Positions 40,645 through 49,016 of a DNA stretch of 64,000 nucleotides are shown in pieces. The translations under genes and the position numbers were made by a program. Source of the DNA: Terrimesophilobacter sp963702165 (GTDB lineage Bacteria; Actinomycetota; Actinomycetes; Actinomycetales; Microbacteriaceae); assembly GCA_963702165.1 (NCBI GenBank), contig OY969722.1:992001-1056000 (forward strand), read 5' to 3'. Numbering within the stretch: the first letter of the stretch is position 1; each line of letters begins with the position of its first letter. The notes under the pieces are model-generated. The model was given only the letters and a program-made list of their open reading frames with translations, had not been told where the DNA came from and did no database searches.

Positions 40645-43386
40645 TCACCCGACGAACTCGTCGACGCGCACCAGCACGTCGGCGAGTTCGCCGCGTGTGG
40701 CGACGGCAAGCTTGCGGAAGCACCTCGACAGGTGGAACTCGACGGTCTTCATGGTCACGAACAGTCGTGCGGCGATGTCTCGGTTGGTGAGGCCCTGCGC
40801 CGCCAGTGACGCGACACGGAACTCCGCTGGCGTGAGCGAGGACACCCGCAGCTCGACCTCTGTGGGGATGGCTGGCCGCCCGATCGCTGCAAGGGTCGCG
40901 CGCACGCGCTTCTCGGTCGGCGCCATGCCCTGGGCCTGCGCGTAGACCAGCACATCGCCGAGTAGGCCGGCCGCCTCGTCCCTGGCATCCCTGGCGACCA
41001 GCAGCTCCGCCAGGAAGTCGATCAGCTGGGCCCTCTCAAGCAGTCGCGTCGGATTCAGCCAATCGAGCGCGTCGCGGACGATCTGCTCGGCTTCGGCCGG
41101 GTCGTCGACTGTCTTGGCGAGCCGCAACGCCGCACCGGCCCGGACGCCGCCGGAAGCGGCGGCGGTCAGCTCGAACTCCTCACGCGCAACCGCCTCTGCG
41201 GCGGCCCGATCGCCCATCGCGAGCAACGCTTCTGTGGCCGCGCCGCGCCACCCGGCGGAGAGCGGCTCCCCTCCGACCGGCACTAGCGATCCGGCACGCC
41301 TGGCCAGTTCGAGCCCGCGCTGAGGTTGCCCGTATGCGATCCAGTAATGTGCCTTGCCGACCAGCTTCACCGCTTCGAACAGGCTGCTCGGGCTCTCATA
41401 GTCCTCGCCAAGCGCCAGCGCACCGGCAGCCTCGAGGTCGCCGACCAGCAGCTCGCAGCGGATGAGGAAGAACTCCGCCGCCTCACGGTAGAGGGTCCAC
41501 CCGAGTTCGACCGCCTTCACGGCCGTCATCAGGTCTGCGACAGCGTTCCGCACGTCGCCCGCTGACAGGTACATCGCGCCGCGGCTGTACAGCGCGGTTG
41601 CCTCGCCGAGCACCTGGCCGTCGCGGCGGGCATCCTGGATCACGCCGGTGAGCACGTCGACGCCTTCGCCGAAGCGCTCGGTGAAGTTGAGCGCGCCGCT
41701 CAGCATGTAGGTGGTCGGGTCGTTGGCGCTGCCCTGCCTGTCGCGGCTCCAGCCGTCGTACGCGCGTTTCGAGAGCAGCTCCGCGTGAGCGCCAGGGTCG
41801 CCCGCCATGGTGACGGCGACCGCGACCGCGGCCAGCAGCGAGCTGTCCTCGTCGGTGTCGAGCGCGGGGTCCTGCCCGACGACATCCGCGATCACGGGCA
41901 GGTCCAGGGCCGACGGGTTCATTGTCTGGTTGAGCTGCGCCGCGAGGAGGCGCGCGATGATCGAGCGGTACAGCGGTTGGTCGGTCGTGAGCTCTGCGGC
42001 CGCGTCGGTGTAGGACGCCTCAGCGTCGGCGTGCCTGCCGGATGCGACGAGCGAGTCTCCGATGCCGGTGAGCAGCCGGGCGCGGTGGTCCGGGTCGACG
42101 ACGCTTCGCAGCGCCTCGCGCCAGCGACGCTCCGCCCGTTCCCTGTCGCCGATCGCGAGCTGCGCCCTCCCGGCGAGCTCCAGCAGGGCGGTGCGGCCCG
42201 GGTCGTCGACGCGGGATTCCTGCAGCGCGCGTTCCAGCCAGGCCGCCGCCTCCCGGGTGGAGCCGGCAGCGAGCGCAGCCTTGGCTGCGTGCTCGAACAC
42301 GCGCACCTTCCACGGGTCGCGGCCCAGCAGCCCGTGCATGAGGTTCGCCGCGACAACGGTGTCGGGCAGGCCGAGCTCGGCCAGCACCCGCGCGGCACGG
42401 TCGTGCAGCTCTGCCCTGCTGATCGAGGACATCGAGCCGAGGATCGCCTCCTCGACGAGCGGGTGGCTGATCATCAGCGGCTCGATCTGGTCCGCCTTGA
42501 CGATGCCCTCCGCAACGAGGTCGCCGACGACGCCATCCAGTGTCTCGCGATCGACCTCGGACACCGACACCACCGCGAGGATGGTGGCGATCGGCCCGAG
42601 CACCGCGATGGCGCCGGCTACGGCCTTATGCAGCACACCCAGACGGTCGAGGCGCGACGTCACCGACTCGGTGATCCGGATGCTCGCGCGCAGGTCTCCG
42701 CCTGACGCTGCCGCCTCGACCGCGTAGAACGGCACGCCGCCGCTCAATTCGTGGATGCGAGCGGCGTCGAGCGATGGATCGGCGATCAGCCCAGCGACCC
42801 CGTCGACGCTGAGCGGTCCCAGCGTGACGGCTTCCGCCGACGCGAGCAGCCCGCTCACGACAGGTGACCGTGTGGAGTCGGCGATCTCGCGCACGCCGAA
42901 CATCACCGCGACGGCGTCGCCGTTCAGTTGCGGGACGGCGACCCCCAGTACCGCGGCAGACGCGTCGTCGATCCACTGCAGGTCGTCGACGACGAGCAGC
43001 AGCGGGCGCTCCTCGGCCAGCCTGGCCGCGACCCATTGGACCGAATAGGCCAGCGCGGCGCTGTCGGCATTGTGCGGGTCACCGATCAGGAGCTCCCGCA
43101 GGGCGTTGCCCGGCCCGTCGAACGGCGCGTAGCCGGCGTTGGTGTCCTGCGCGAGCGCCCTGAACCACTGGTGCAGCACCCCATAGGGAACCTCAACCCC
43201 GAGCGGCGTGCACACCGCCTTCAGAACGGTCCACTCGGTCAGCTCAGACGCGACGGCGCCGATGAGCGTGGTCTTGCCGATCCCGGGCGGTCCGGCGACC
43301 GCGATCATCCGGGACCCGGACTGCCGGGCGGCCGCGAGGCTGCGCCGCAGCATATCGAGCTCCCGCTCGCGTTCGACGATCCGCAT
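40645..43386 (-). CDS. LAL-type LuxR transcriptional regulator (large ATPase regulator)
   Basis: The 913-residue regulator has an N-terminal AAA/STAND ATPase (Walker A AVAGPPGIGKTTLIGAV, Walker B LLLVVDDLQWIDDAS), a long helical TPR-like middle and a C-terminal LuxR HTH (LTPAEFRVASLAAQGLTNRD and MKTVEFHLSRCFRKL). LAL regulators such as MalT and PikD bind inducer in the middle domain and activate promoters. The trigger is unknown. I chose the ATG at 43386; the frame is open 41 codons further upstream. The next gene upstream is the ABC permease of the following module, beyond a strong palindrome. Confidence 0.9.
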   Translation of the reverse strand: MRIVERERELDMLRRSLAAARQSGSRMIAVAGPPGIGKTTLIGAVASELTEWTVLKAVCTPLGVEVPYGVLHQWFRALAQDTNAGYAPFDGPGNALRELLIGDPHNADSAALAYSVQWVAARLAEERPLLLVVDDLQWIDDASAAVLGVAVPQLNGDAVAVMFGVREIADSTRSPVVSGLLASAEAVTLGPLSVDGVAGLIADPSLDAARIHELSGGVPFYAVEAAASGGDLRASIRITESVTSRLDRLGVLHKAVAGAIAVLGPIATILAVVSVSEVDRETLDGVVGDLVAEGIVKADQIEPLMISHPLVEEAILGSMSSISRAELHDRAARVLAELGLPDTVVAANLMHGLLGRDPWKVRVFEHAAKAALAAGSTREAAAWLERALQESRVDDPGRTALLELAGRAQLAIGDRERAERRWREALRSVVDPDHRARLLTGIGDSLVASGRHADAEASYTDAAAELTTDQPLYRSIIARLLAAQLNQTMNPSALDLPVIADVVGQDPALDTDEDSSLLAAVAVAVTMAGDPGAHAELLSKRAYDGWSRDRQGSANDPTTYMLSGALNFTERFGEGVDVLTGVIQDARRDGQVLGEATALYSRGAMYLSAGDVRNAVADLMTAVKAVELGWTLYREAAEFFLIRCELLVGDLEAAGALALGEDYESPSSLFEAVKLVGKAHYWIAYGQPQRGLELARRAGSLVPVGGEPLSAGWRGAATEALLAMGDRAAAEAVAREEFELTAAASGGVRAGAALRLAKTVDDPAEAEQIVRDALDWLNPTRLLERAQLIDFLAELLVARDARDEAAGLLGDVLVYAQAQGMAPTEKRVRATLAAIGRPAIPTEVELRVSSLTPAEFRVASLAAQGLTNRDIAARLFVTMKTVEFHLSRCFRKLAVATRGELADVLVRVDEFVG

Positions 43387-43509
43387 GCCCCCTGCTTCAT
43401 CGCTCGTGGTTCCCCCCGCATCATAGGACAGGCGAGCGCTCCCGGTGGATGACAATTCGGCCACGGAGCCGGGCCACTCGTCAGCGGGGCGCAGGGACCG
43501 CGATCTCAC

Positions 43510-43571
43510 GCGCGGGTCGGCCTTCCGCGCGCGGGTCGAATTTGACCCGCGCGCGGAAGTTCGACCCGCGC
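43510..43571. terminator. Large GC-rich palindrome downstream of ABC exporter operon
   Basis: CCGCGCGCGGGTC (43525-43537) and GACCCGCGCGCGG (43544-43556) form a perfect 13-bp stem with six-base loop GAATTT. The pairing continues outward with TT, a two-base mismatch and CGACCCGCGC, giving about 28 of 30 paired positions. It starts 20 bases after the permease stop (43591), so it probably ends that transcript in both directions. There is no T-run. The remaining gap to the LAL start at 43386 shows no gene. Confidence 0.7.
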
Positions 43572-43590
43572 AAGCAGGGCGGGCCGGTCG

Positions 43591-44976
43591 TCAGTCGGTC
43601 GCGAGGGCCGCGACAGGCGTCACGCGCAGCGCACTGCGCGCCGGCCCGACGGATGCGGCGAGCGTGATCACCGCTGCCGCCAGCGCGACGCTGACCGGAA
43701 CGAGCCACGGGATCGACGGCGGCACGATCGCCGACCCTGCGGCGCTGCCCAGCAGGGATTGCGCGCCGACCCAGCCGTAGAAGACCCCGAGAGCGGTGCC
43801 GACCAGCACCGCCGCGGCGGTGTACTGCGCTGCCTCGGCGGCGACCATCAATCGCACCTGGCCGCGAGTGAACCCGAGCGCGCGAAGCAGGCCCAGCTCA
43901 CGCCGACGCTGGTGCACAGACAGCGACAGGGTGTTCACGATGCCGACCGCGGCGATGAGGGCGGAGAAGCCGATGAGTGCCGAGAACACCACGACGGTCA
44001 CTGTGAGGATGTCGTCCCATCCGTCGGCTGCGCCGTGCACTTCCACCGAACGGGTCACCAAATCGACGTAGGACTGCATCGCGACCGCGAACATCACGAC
44101 GAGCGTGACGCCGATGACCAGTCCGATGGTCGTGCGGGCGCTGCGCTCCGGGTACCGGACCGCATTGGCTGCGGCGAGCTGCGCGACGGGCGCGCGGCCA
44201 AGCATCCGACCCAGCAGACGAAGCACGGGCGGCATGACGCGGTCGGCGCCGAGGATGATTCCGGTGAACGACACCATCCCGCCGACCAACCCGATGAGGA
44301 CAGCGAGCGGCGAGACCAGTCCGGCGACAAGGGCGAGCACGAGCAGCGCGAAGCCGACGATCACGAGAGTGAGAGCTGTCGCGCTGCGGCCACGGCGGCC
44401 GGCGCGCTCATCGCTCTCGACGGCTGCGCCAAGCGCTTCGAGCGGCGTCACGCGCAGCACACGGCGGGAACCGACCCACGACGAGAGCCAGGTGGTCAGC
44501 GCGACGATCAGGATCGGCAGCATGAGCACCGGTTCGAACCAGGCGTAGTCGAGGTCGGGCATCAGCGAACTCGCGACCGCCAAGCGCACGCTGCCCACCG
44601 CGATGAGCGTGCCCACCGCCGCGCCGCTCAGTGACCCGATGACGCCGACCACCAGCCCCTCGCTGGCGACTACTCGTCGCTGCGCCGCTGCGCTCGAGCC
44701 GAGCAGCCGAAGCAGGGCGATGGTCCGGGTGCGACCGGCGATGATCGTCGAGAACGAGTTGGTGGTGACGATCGCACCGACGAACACGGCGATCGCAAGG
44801 AACACGGAGGCGAGAACCGACAGCACCACCTGGAGCGTCTCCGACTCGGCGATGTCATGCCCGCGCACCATCGTGGTGAGCGCACCGATGACCTGCAGCA
44901 GCAGAATTCCGAATGCGGAGCTGAGGGCGGCGACGAGGATGCTCGATCCGTGGTCGCGCAGATTTCCGTGCCTCAC
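43591..44976 (-). CDS. ABC exporter permease, FtsX/MacB type
   Basis: The 461-residue protein has two FtsX domains, each with an N-terminal helix and three further helices (SILVAALSSAFGILLLQVI, ASVFLAIAVFVGAIVTTNSF, then VLIGLVGGMVSFTGIILGAD and IGLVIGVTLVVMFAVAMQSY). The cytoplasmic loops RTRTIALLRLLG and RRRELGLLRALGFTRGQVRLM are the usual FtsX markers. It starts with GTG overlapping the ATPase stop (GTGA). MacB-like transporters expel peptides, antibiotics or lipids. The substrate is unknown. Confidence 0.87.
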   Translation of the reverse strand: MRHGNLRDHGSSILVAALSSAFGILLLQVIGALTTMVRGHDIAESETLQVVLSVLASVFLAIAVFVGAIVTTNSFSTIIAGRTRTIALLRLLGSSAAAQRRVVASEGLVVGVIGSLSGAAVGTLIAVGSVRLAVASSLMPDLDYAWFEPVLMLPILIVALTTWLSSWVGSRRVLRVTPLEALGAAVESDERAGRRGRSATALTLVIVGFALLVLALVAGLVSPLAVLIGLVGGMVSFTGIILGADRVMPPVLRLLGRMLGRAPVAQLAAANAVRYPERSARTTIGLVIGVTLVVMFAVAMQSYVDLVTRSVEVHGAADGWDDILTVTVVVFSALIGFSALIAAVGIVNTLSLSVHQRRRELGLLRALGFTRGQVRLMVAAEAAQYTAAAVLVGTALGVFYGWVGAQSLLGSAAGSAIVPPSIPWLVPVSVALAAAVITLAASVGPARSALRVTPVAALATD

Positions 44977-45734
44977 GCTGCGCGCTCCATCGTGAGCATC
45001 TTGCGCGAGATCTCGTCGGCGGATGCTGCCTCGATGTCGTCGACGATGCGCCCGTCGGCGACGAACAGGATGCGGTCGGCGTGACTCGCCGCGATCGGGT
45101 CATGAGTGACCATGACGATGCTCTGTCGGTGCTCCCGTGCGGCGGCGGCGAGCAGTTCGAGCACCTCGCGTCCGGTGCGCGTGTCGAGGTTCCCGGTCGG
45201 CTCATCGGCGAAGACGACATCCGGTCGTGTGGCGAGAGCGCGGGCGATGGCGACGCGCTGCTGCTGGCCGCCGGACAGTTCGTGCGGACGGTGGGTGAGC
45301 CGATCGGCCAGCCCGAGGGAGGCGATCAGTTCGTCAACCCACTCCCGTTCGCTGCCGCTGGCCCTGCGCCCGTCGAGTTCGAATGGCAGGTGCACGTTTC
45401 CGCTGACCGTCAGCGTCGGCACCAGGTTGAAGGACTGGAAGACGAAACCGACGCGGCGACGGCGCAGTGTCGTCAGTTCCCGGTCGTTCAGCGCGCTGAT
45501 CTCGGTGTCGCCCAGCCACACCGACCCGCTGGTGGGGGCGTCCAGGCCGGCCATGATGTGCATGAGCGTCGACTTGCCTGAACCGCTCGGCCCCATGACC
45601 GCGGTGAACTCCCCCTGTCGGATGCCGACGGAAACGTCGTCGAGTGCCCTGACCGTGTTGCTGCCGCTGCCATAGGACTTGCTCAGCTGCGAAACGCGGG
45701 CGACCAGGCCCGCTTCTGTGTGATTGAATGCCAT
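44973..45734 (-). CDS. ABC exporter ATP-binding protein, LolD/MacB type
   Basis: The 253-residue ATPase has Walker A GPSGSGKSTLMHIMAGLD, the Q-loop VGFVFQSFNLVPTLTV, signature LSGGQQQRVAIARAL, Walker B VVFADEPTGNLD and the H-loop MVTHDP, all typical of the LolD/MacB/BceA group. It drives the FtsX-type permease encoded downstream. The gap of 76 bases to the serine hydrolase gene upstream makes cotranscription with the two-component genes plausible. Confidence 0.93.
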   Translation of the reverse strand: MAFNHTEAGLVARVSQLSKSYGSGSNTVRALDDVSVGIRQGEFTAVMGPSGSGKSTLMHIMAGLDAPTSGSVWLGDTEISALNDRELTTLRRRRVGFVFQSFNLVPTLTVSGNVHLPFELDGRRASGSEREWVDELIASLGLADRLTHRPHELSGGQQQRVAIARALATRPDVVFADEPTGNLDTRTGREVLELLAAAAREHRQSIVMVTHDPIAASHADRILFVADGRIVDDIEAASADEISRKMLTMERAA

Positions 45735-45810
45735 GCCCCAACGCTAGGAAGCAGGCGCGTGCACCGGCATCCGTCTGCGGAGGGCATCGGCTACATCGTT
45801 CGGATGATCC

Positions 45811-46821
45811 TCAGTCGAGGAGTTCGTCGATGGCCCGCACTACCGGCCAGGCGCCGTCCTCCGAGTTCGACAGCACCGCGACGTCGACCCCGGCGGCGAG
45901 GTAGTGGCGCACGATGCCGCTCGCCCCGGCGTTGATGCCGTCCTTGTAGTACGAGCGCACCGTGCCATCCTCTGCGAGGTCGAACTCGAGGCCGAAGCCG
46001 TACTTGGTGTCCTCGTCGTGCTCGACCTGGGGGCTCAGGAACTCCTCCGTCAGCTCGCTGCCGAGCAGCCGCCCGGAGCGCACCGCCGCAAGGAAGGTCA
46101 GCAGGTCGGCCGCGGTGACGAACGCACCACCGTCTGGTGATCCGATCGGCGGATAGGAGTAGATGTTCTGCACCCACCGGCCGTCATCCTTCTGATCCCA
46201 TCCTTCGGCGACCCTGGGTGCGGCGTCGCGGCGGTCGAAGAACCCGGAGTCGCGCATGCCCGCGGCCGCGAAGACGTCCCGGGCCACCACGTCGCGGTAG
46301 GTCTCGCCGGTCACCGCCTCGATCGCGAGGCCCAGCAGCACGTATCCGACGTTGCAGTAGCGGCACTGCACGCCGGGGGCGGCGAGCGGCTCCTTGTGGG
46401 CGAACTGGGGCAGGAAGTCGCGCGTCTGAATGATCGAGTAGTTCGGCTTGTCCGTGAACAGGGCCTCGTAGCTCTCACCGGCTTCCTCGTCGGCGTCATC
46501 GGCGATGCCTGAGGTATGGGTCAGCAGGTGCAGCAGACGCACATCGCGGCTGATGGTGGTGGACTCCAGGTCGACGTAGTCGTGGATCGAGGCCTCCAGG
46601 TCGAGCCGGCCGGCTTCGACCTGCTGCAGAACCGCGATCGAGGTGAAGAGCTTGGTGATCGACGCGGTGTCGAACCGGATGTCAGGGGCGTTGGGCACGT
46701 CCCAGTGCCGGGAGGCCAACCCTGCTGCGCGCTCGTAGAGCACCTCGGAGTCGCGTGCGATGCGCACAACTCCGGAGAACTCGGTTTCGGTGATGGCGTC
46801 GTTTACGGCGTCGAACTGCAT
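45811..46821 (-). CDS. Beta-lactamase-family serine hydrolase
   Basis: The 336-residue protein is a class C beta-lactamase/DD-peptidase fold member: SxxK in DTASITKLFTSIAVLQQ (Ser and Lys near residue 55), the YxN motif RYCNVGYVLLG, and a late GxxG-type segment. There is no signal peptide and no HxG triad like KTG can be seen with certainty, so it may be an esterase or an intracellular peptidase instead of an antibiotic-degrading enzyme. It lies 24 bases after the response regulator and before the ABC exporter, consistent with a cell-wall stress unit. Confidence 0.85.
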   Translation of the reverse strand: MQFDAVNDAITETEFSGVVRIARDSEVLYERAAGLASRHWDVPNAPDIRFDTASITKLFTSIAVLQQVEAGRLDLEASIHDYVDLESTTISRDVRLLHLLTHTSGIADDADEEAGESYEALFTDKPNYSIIQTRDFLPQFAHKEPLAAPGVQCRYCNVGYVLLGLAIEAVTGETYRDVVARDVFAAAGMRDSGFFDRRDAAPRVAEGWDQKDDGRWVQNIYSYPPIGSPDGGAFVTAADLLTFLAAVRSGRLLGSELTEEFLSPQVEHDEDTKYGFGLEFDLAEDGTVRSYYKDGINAGASGIVRHYLAAGVDVAVLSNSEDGAWPVVRAIDELLD

Positions 46822-46845
46822 CGGACGAGCCTATCGGCCGGACGG

Positions 46846-47541
46846 TTATTGGTCGGCTGCGTGCTCATTCGGCCGGTGCTCGTTCAGCCGGTGCTCGAAG
46901 GCGTACACGACGAGCTGGACCCGATCACGCAACGCGAGCTTGCCGAGGATACGACTGACATGCGTCTTCACGGTTGCCTCACTCAGGTACTCGCTCTCGG
47001 CGATCTCCGCGTTGCTCAGGCCGCGCGCGGCGAGACCGAAGATCTCGCGCTCACGGCTGGTGAGGGTGCGGAACTCCGCCGGCGCCGGCTTCGGCTCTGA
47101 CCTGCCAACATGCTCGAAAAGCGCCCGCGTCGCCGAGGCTGCTACCACCGCGGTTCCCGCGTGCACGGTGCGGATGGCGGCGAGCAGGAACTCGGGCTCA
47201 GCGTCCTTCAGCAGGAAGCCGCTTGCCCCTGCCCGGATGGCGCGAGCGGCCGCCTCGTCGAGGTCGAAGGTCGTGAGCACGATGATCCTGGGGGTCGTGG
47301 CACCGCTCTGAGTGCCGGCCACAACGATCCGGCGGGTCGCCTCGATGCCATCGAGGACAGGCATCCGCACGTCCATCAGGATCACGTCCGGCCTATGCTC
47401 GGCGGCGAGCTGGATCGCGCCCTGGCCGTCACCGGCTTCGCCGACGAACTCCAGGTCGGGTTGCGATGCCACCAGCATCCGGATGCCCGCGCGGAACAGC
47501 GCCTGGTCGTCGACGAGCGCGACCCGGATGGGCGCGCTCAC
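46846..47541 (-). CDS. NarL/LuxR-type response regulator
   Basis: The 231-residue regulator has a receiver (VALVDDQALFRAG, phosphorylation Asp in VILMDVRMP, LTTF, FLLKD) and a LuxR HTH (LTSREREIFGLAARGLSNAE, ATVKTHVSRILGKL). Its partner is the histidine kinase upstream, whose stop overlaps this start. The C-terminus carries three tandem 15-base repeats giving EHRLNEHRPNEH. It likely activates the hydrolase and ABC genes downstream. Confidence 0.94.
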   Translation of the reverse strand: MSAPIRVALVDDQALFRAGIRMLVASQPDLEFVGEAGDGQGAIQLAAEHRPDVILMDVRMPVLDGIEATRRIVVAGTQSGATTPRIIVLTTFDLDEAAARAIRAGASGFLLKDAEPEFLLAAIRTVHAGTAVVAASATRALFEHVGRSEPKPAPAEFRTLTSREREIFGLAARGLSNAEIAESEYLSEATVKTHVSRILGKLALRDRVQLVVYAFEHRLNEHRPNEHAADQ

Positions 47542-48728
47542 GCGGTCACCGACTCGAACACCGACGGCAGGCCGGCGCGCACGACCCAGCGCCCGGCCTC
47601 AGGGCCGGCGTCGAACCATCCGCCTGCGAGCTCTGCGCGCTCCCTCATGCCGGCGATGCCGTGGCCGACGCCCTGCGGGTGCTCCGGCTTCCCGATGGCG
47701 CTCGAGACCCGGATGCCGAGTTCGTCACCCCAGTCGAATCGCACGTCGACCTGCTTCGCGACGTCGCCGTGTCGAAGCGCGTTGGTGAGGGCCTCCTGCA
47801 CGATCCGGTAGGCGGCCAGCTGCTGGCTGGTGCCGACCTGGACCGGTTCCCCCACCTGCTCGAACCGGATCGGCAGTCCGGATGCGCGCAGCTGATCGAG
47901 CAGGCGGTCCAGGTCGGCGAGCACCGGCTGCGGTGATTCGCCCTGATTGTGCCGCAGCTGGGCGAGCAGCACGCGCACGTCGGCCAGGGCCTCCCGCGCG
48001 GTCGTGGAGATGGCCTCGAGTGCGGTGCCCACCGCATCCGGGTCGGCGTCCTTCGCATACCTGGCGCCGTCGGCCTGCGCGATCACGACCGCAAGCGAGT
48101 GCGCGACCACATCATGCATGTCACGCGCGATGCGGGTGCGCTCGTGTTCGCGCGCGGCCTCACGCTCGGCGTCGAGCCTCTGGCGCTCGGCGAGAATGCG
48201 CGCCTGGCCGGCCTCCCGAGAGGCGCGCCAGGTGCGCGCGAGCAGGCCGAAGGTCCAGCTCAGCACGAAGACCGCGAGGAAGGACAGGAACGTGATGAGC
48301 ATCGTCAGCGTCATCGACGGCAGTTGCGCAACGATCGAGACCGATCCGAGGTCCGGCACATAACCGGCATCGAGCGGAAGATAGATCGCGATGATCAGCG
48401 CGCCGACCCCGCTGGAGACGAGGCCTGCCCACTTGGTGATCCGGTCGCCATAGGACGCCGTTGCGTACAGTACGGGCAAGATGGCGAGGTTCGATGGATC
48501 GGGTCCGATGTCGGCGAAGACCTGCACGAGTGAGGTGAGCCACGCGATGCCGAGAGCGATTGGCGGGCTGATACGCCGGAGCCCGAGAGCGGTGCTCATG
48601 CCGATGCCGGCGATGGGCGAGGTGCCAAGGCTGGGACTCGAAGCGGACACGTAGATGACCAGCAGCATGCACAGCGCCGCGAGGGCGATGTCGAACACCA
48701 ACTGGGCTGGCTTCAGCGTGCGGATCAT
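47538..48728 (-). CDS. DesK/LiaS-type sensor histidine kinase
   Basis: The 396-residue kinase has about five to six N-terminal membrane helices, a coiled segment and HisKA_3 with ARDMHDVVAHS, the phosphoacceptor His205 present. HATPase_c follows with the N-box IVQEALTNALRHGD and G-box GHGIAGMRERAELAGG. It is intact, unlike the kinase-like protein at 7600-8511. Membrane sensors with this form sense envelope state or lipid and antibiotic stress in many Gram-positive bacteria. The gene is followed directly by its regulator with a four-base overlap. It is preceded by 288 bases dominated by repeats. Confidence 0.94.
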   Translation of the reverse strand: MIRTLKPAQLVFDIALAALCMLLVIYVSASSPSLGTSPIAGIGMSTALGLRRISPPIALGIAWLTSLVQVFADIGPDPSNLAILPVLYATASYGDRITKWAGLVSSGVGALIIAIYLPLDAGYVPDLGSVSIVAQLPSMTLTMLITFLSFLAVFVLSWTFGLLARTWRASREAGQARILAERQRLDAEREAAREHERTRIARDMHDVVAHSLAVVIAQADGARYAKDADPDAVGTALEAISTTAREALADVRVLLAQLRHNQGESPQPVLADLDRLLDQLRASGLPIRFEQVGEPVQVGTSQQLAAYRIVQEALTNALRHGDVAKQVDVRFDWGDELGIRVSSAIGKPEHPQGVGHGIAGMRERAELAGGWFDAGPEAGRWVVRAGLPSVFESVTA

Positions 48729-48828
48729 GGCTTCAACGGTAGATGCTCACCGCCCGCCGACGGCTCCAGATCAGCCTCCGTGATGCCGGAATCATCCTTC
48801 CGATGTATGCGCCTTCCGATGTATACGC

Positions 48829-49015
48829 CCACTCCTGTTCTGCAGGAGATCCCTCGTTATGCAGGACATTCCGGGTCTTGAGGAGCTCGGCATAGGCATC
48901 CGGGCCAATCCGGCCGAGAAAGTCCTGCACAACAGGGAAAGTCCTGCACAACAGGGAAAGTCCTGCACAACAGGGAAAGTCCTGCACAACACGGGAAGTC
49001 CTGCACAACGGTGGG
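48829..49015. repeat. Intergenic inverted-repeat element (TGTGCAGGA family), copy 2, with tandem right arms
   Basis: The left arm CTGTTCTGCAGGAGATCCC with GTTATGCAGGACATTCC is matched by right arms of the unit AAAGTCCTGCACAACAGGG in inverse, repeated five times in tandem: 48919-48937, 48938-48956, 48957-48975 (19 bases each, identical), 48976-48995 and 48996-49015 (20 bases each, slightly diverged). It ends one base before the era stop. Two further short copies of CTTCCGATGTAT(G/A)CGCC lie at about 48798-48829. The tandem unit varies in copy number by slippage. No spacers separate units. Confidence 0.85.
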
Positions 49016-49016
49016 A

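Noticed and set aside
48919..49015. Five regular 19-20 base repeats as a CRISPR array
   Set aside because: Units are directly adjacent without spacers, and no cas genes are nearby. They are an amplified arm of a palindromic element.
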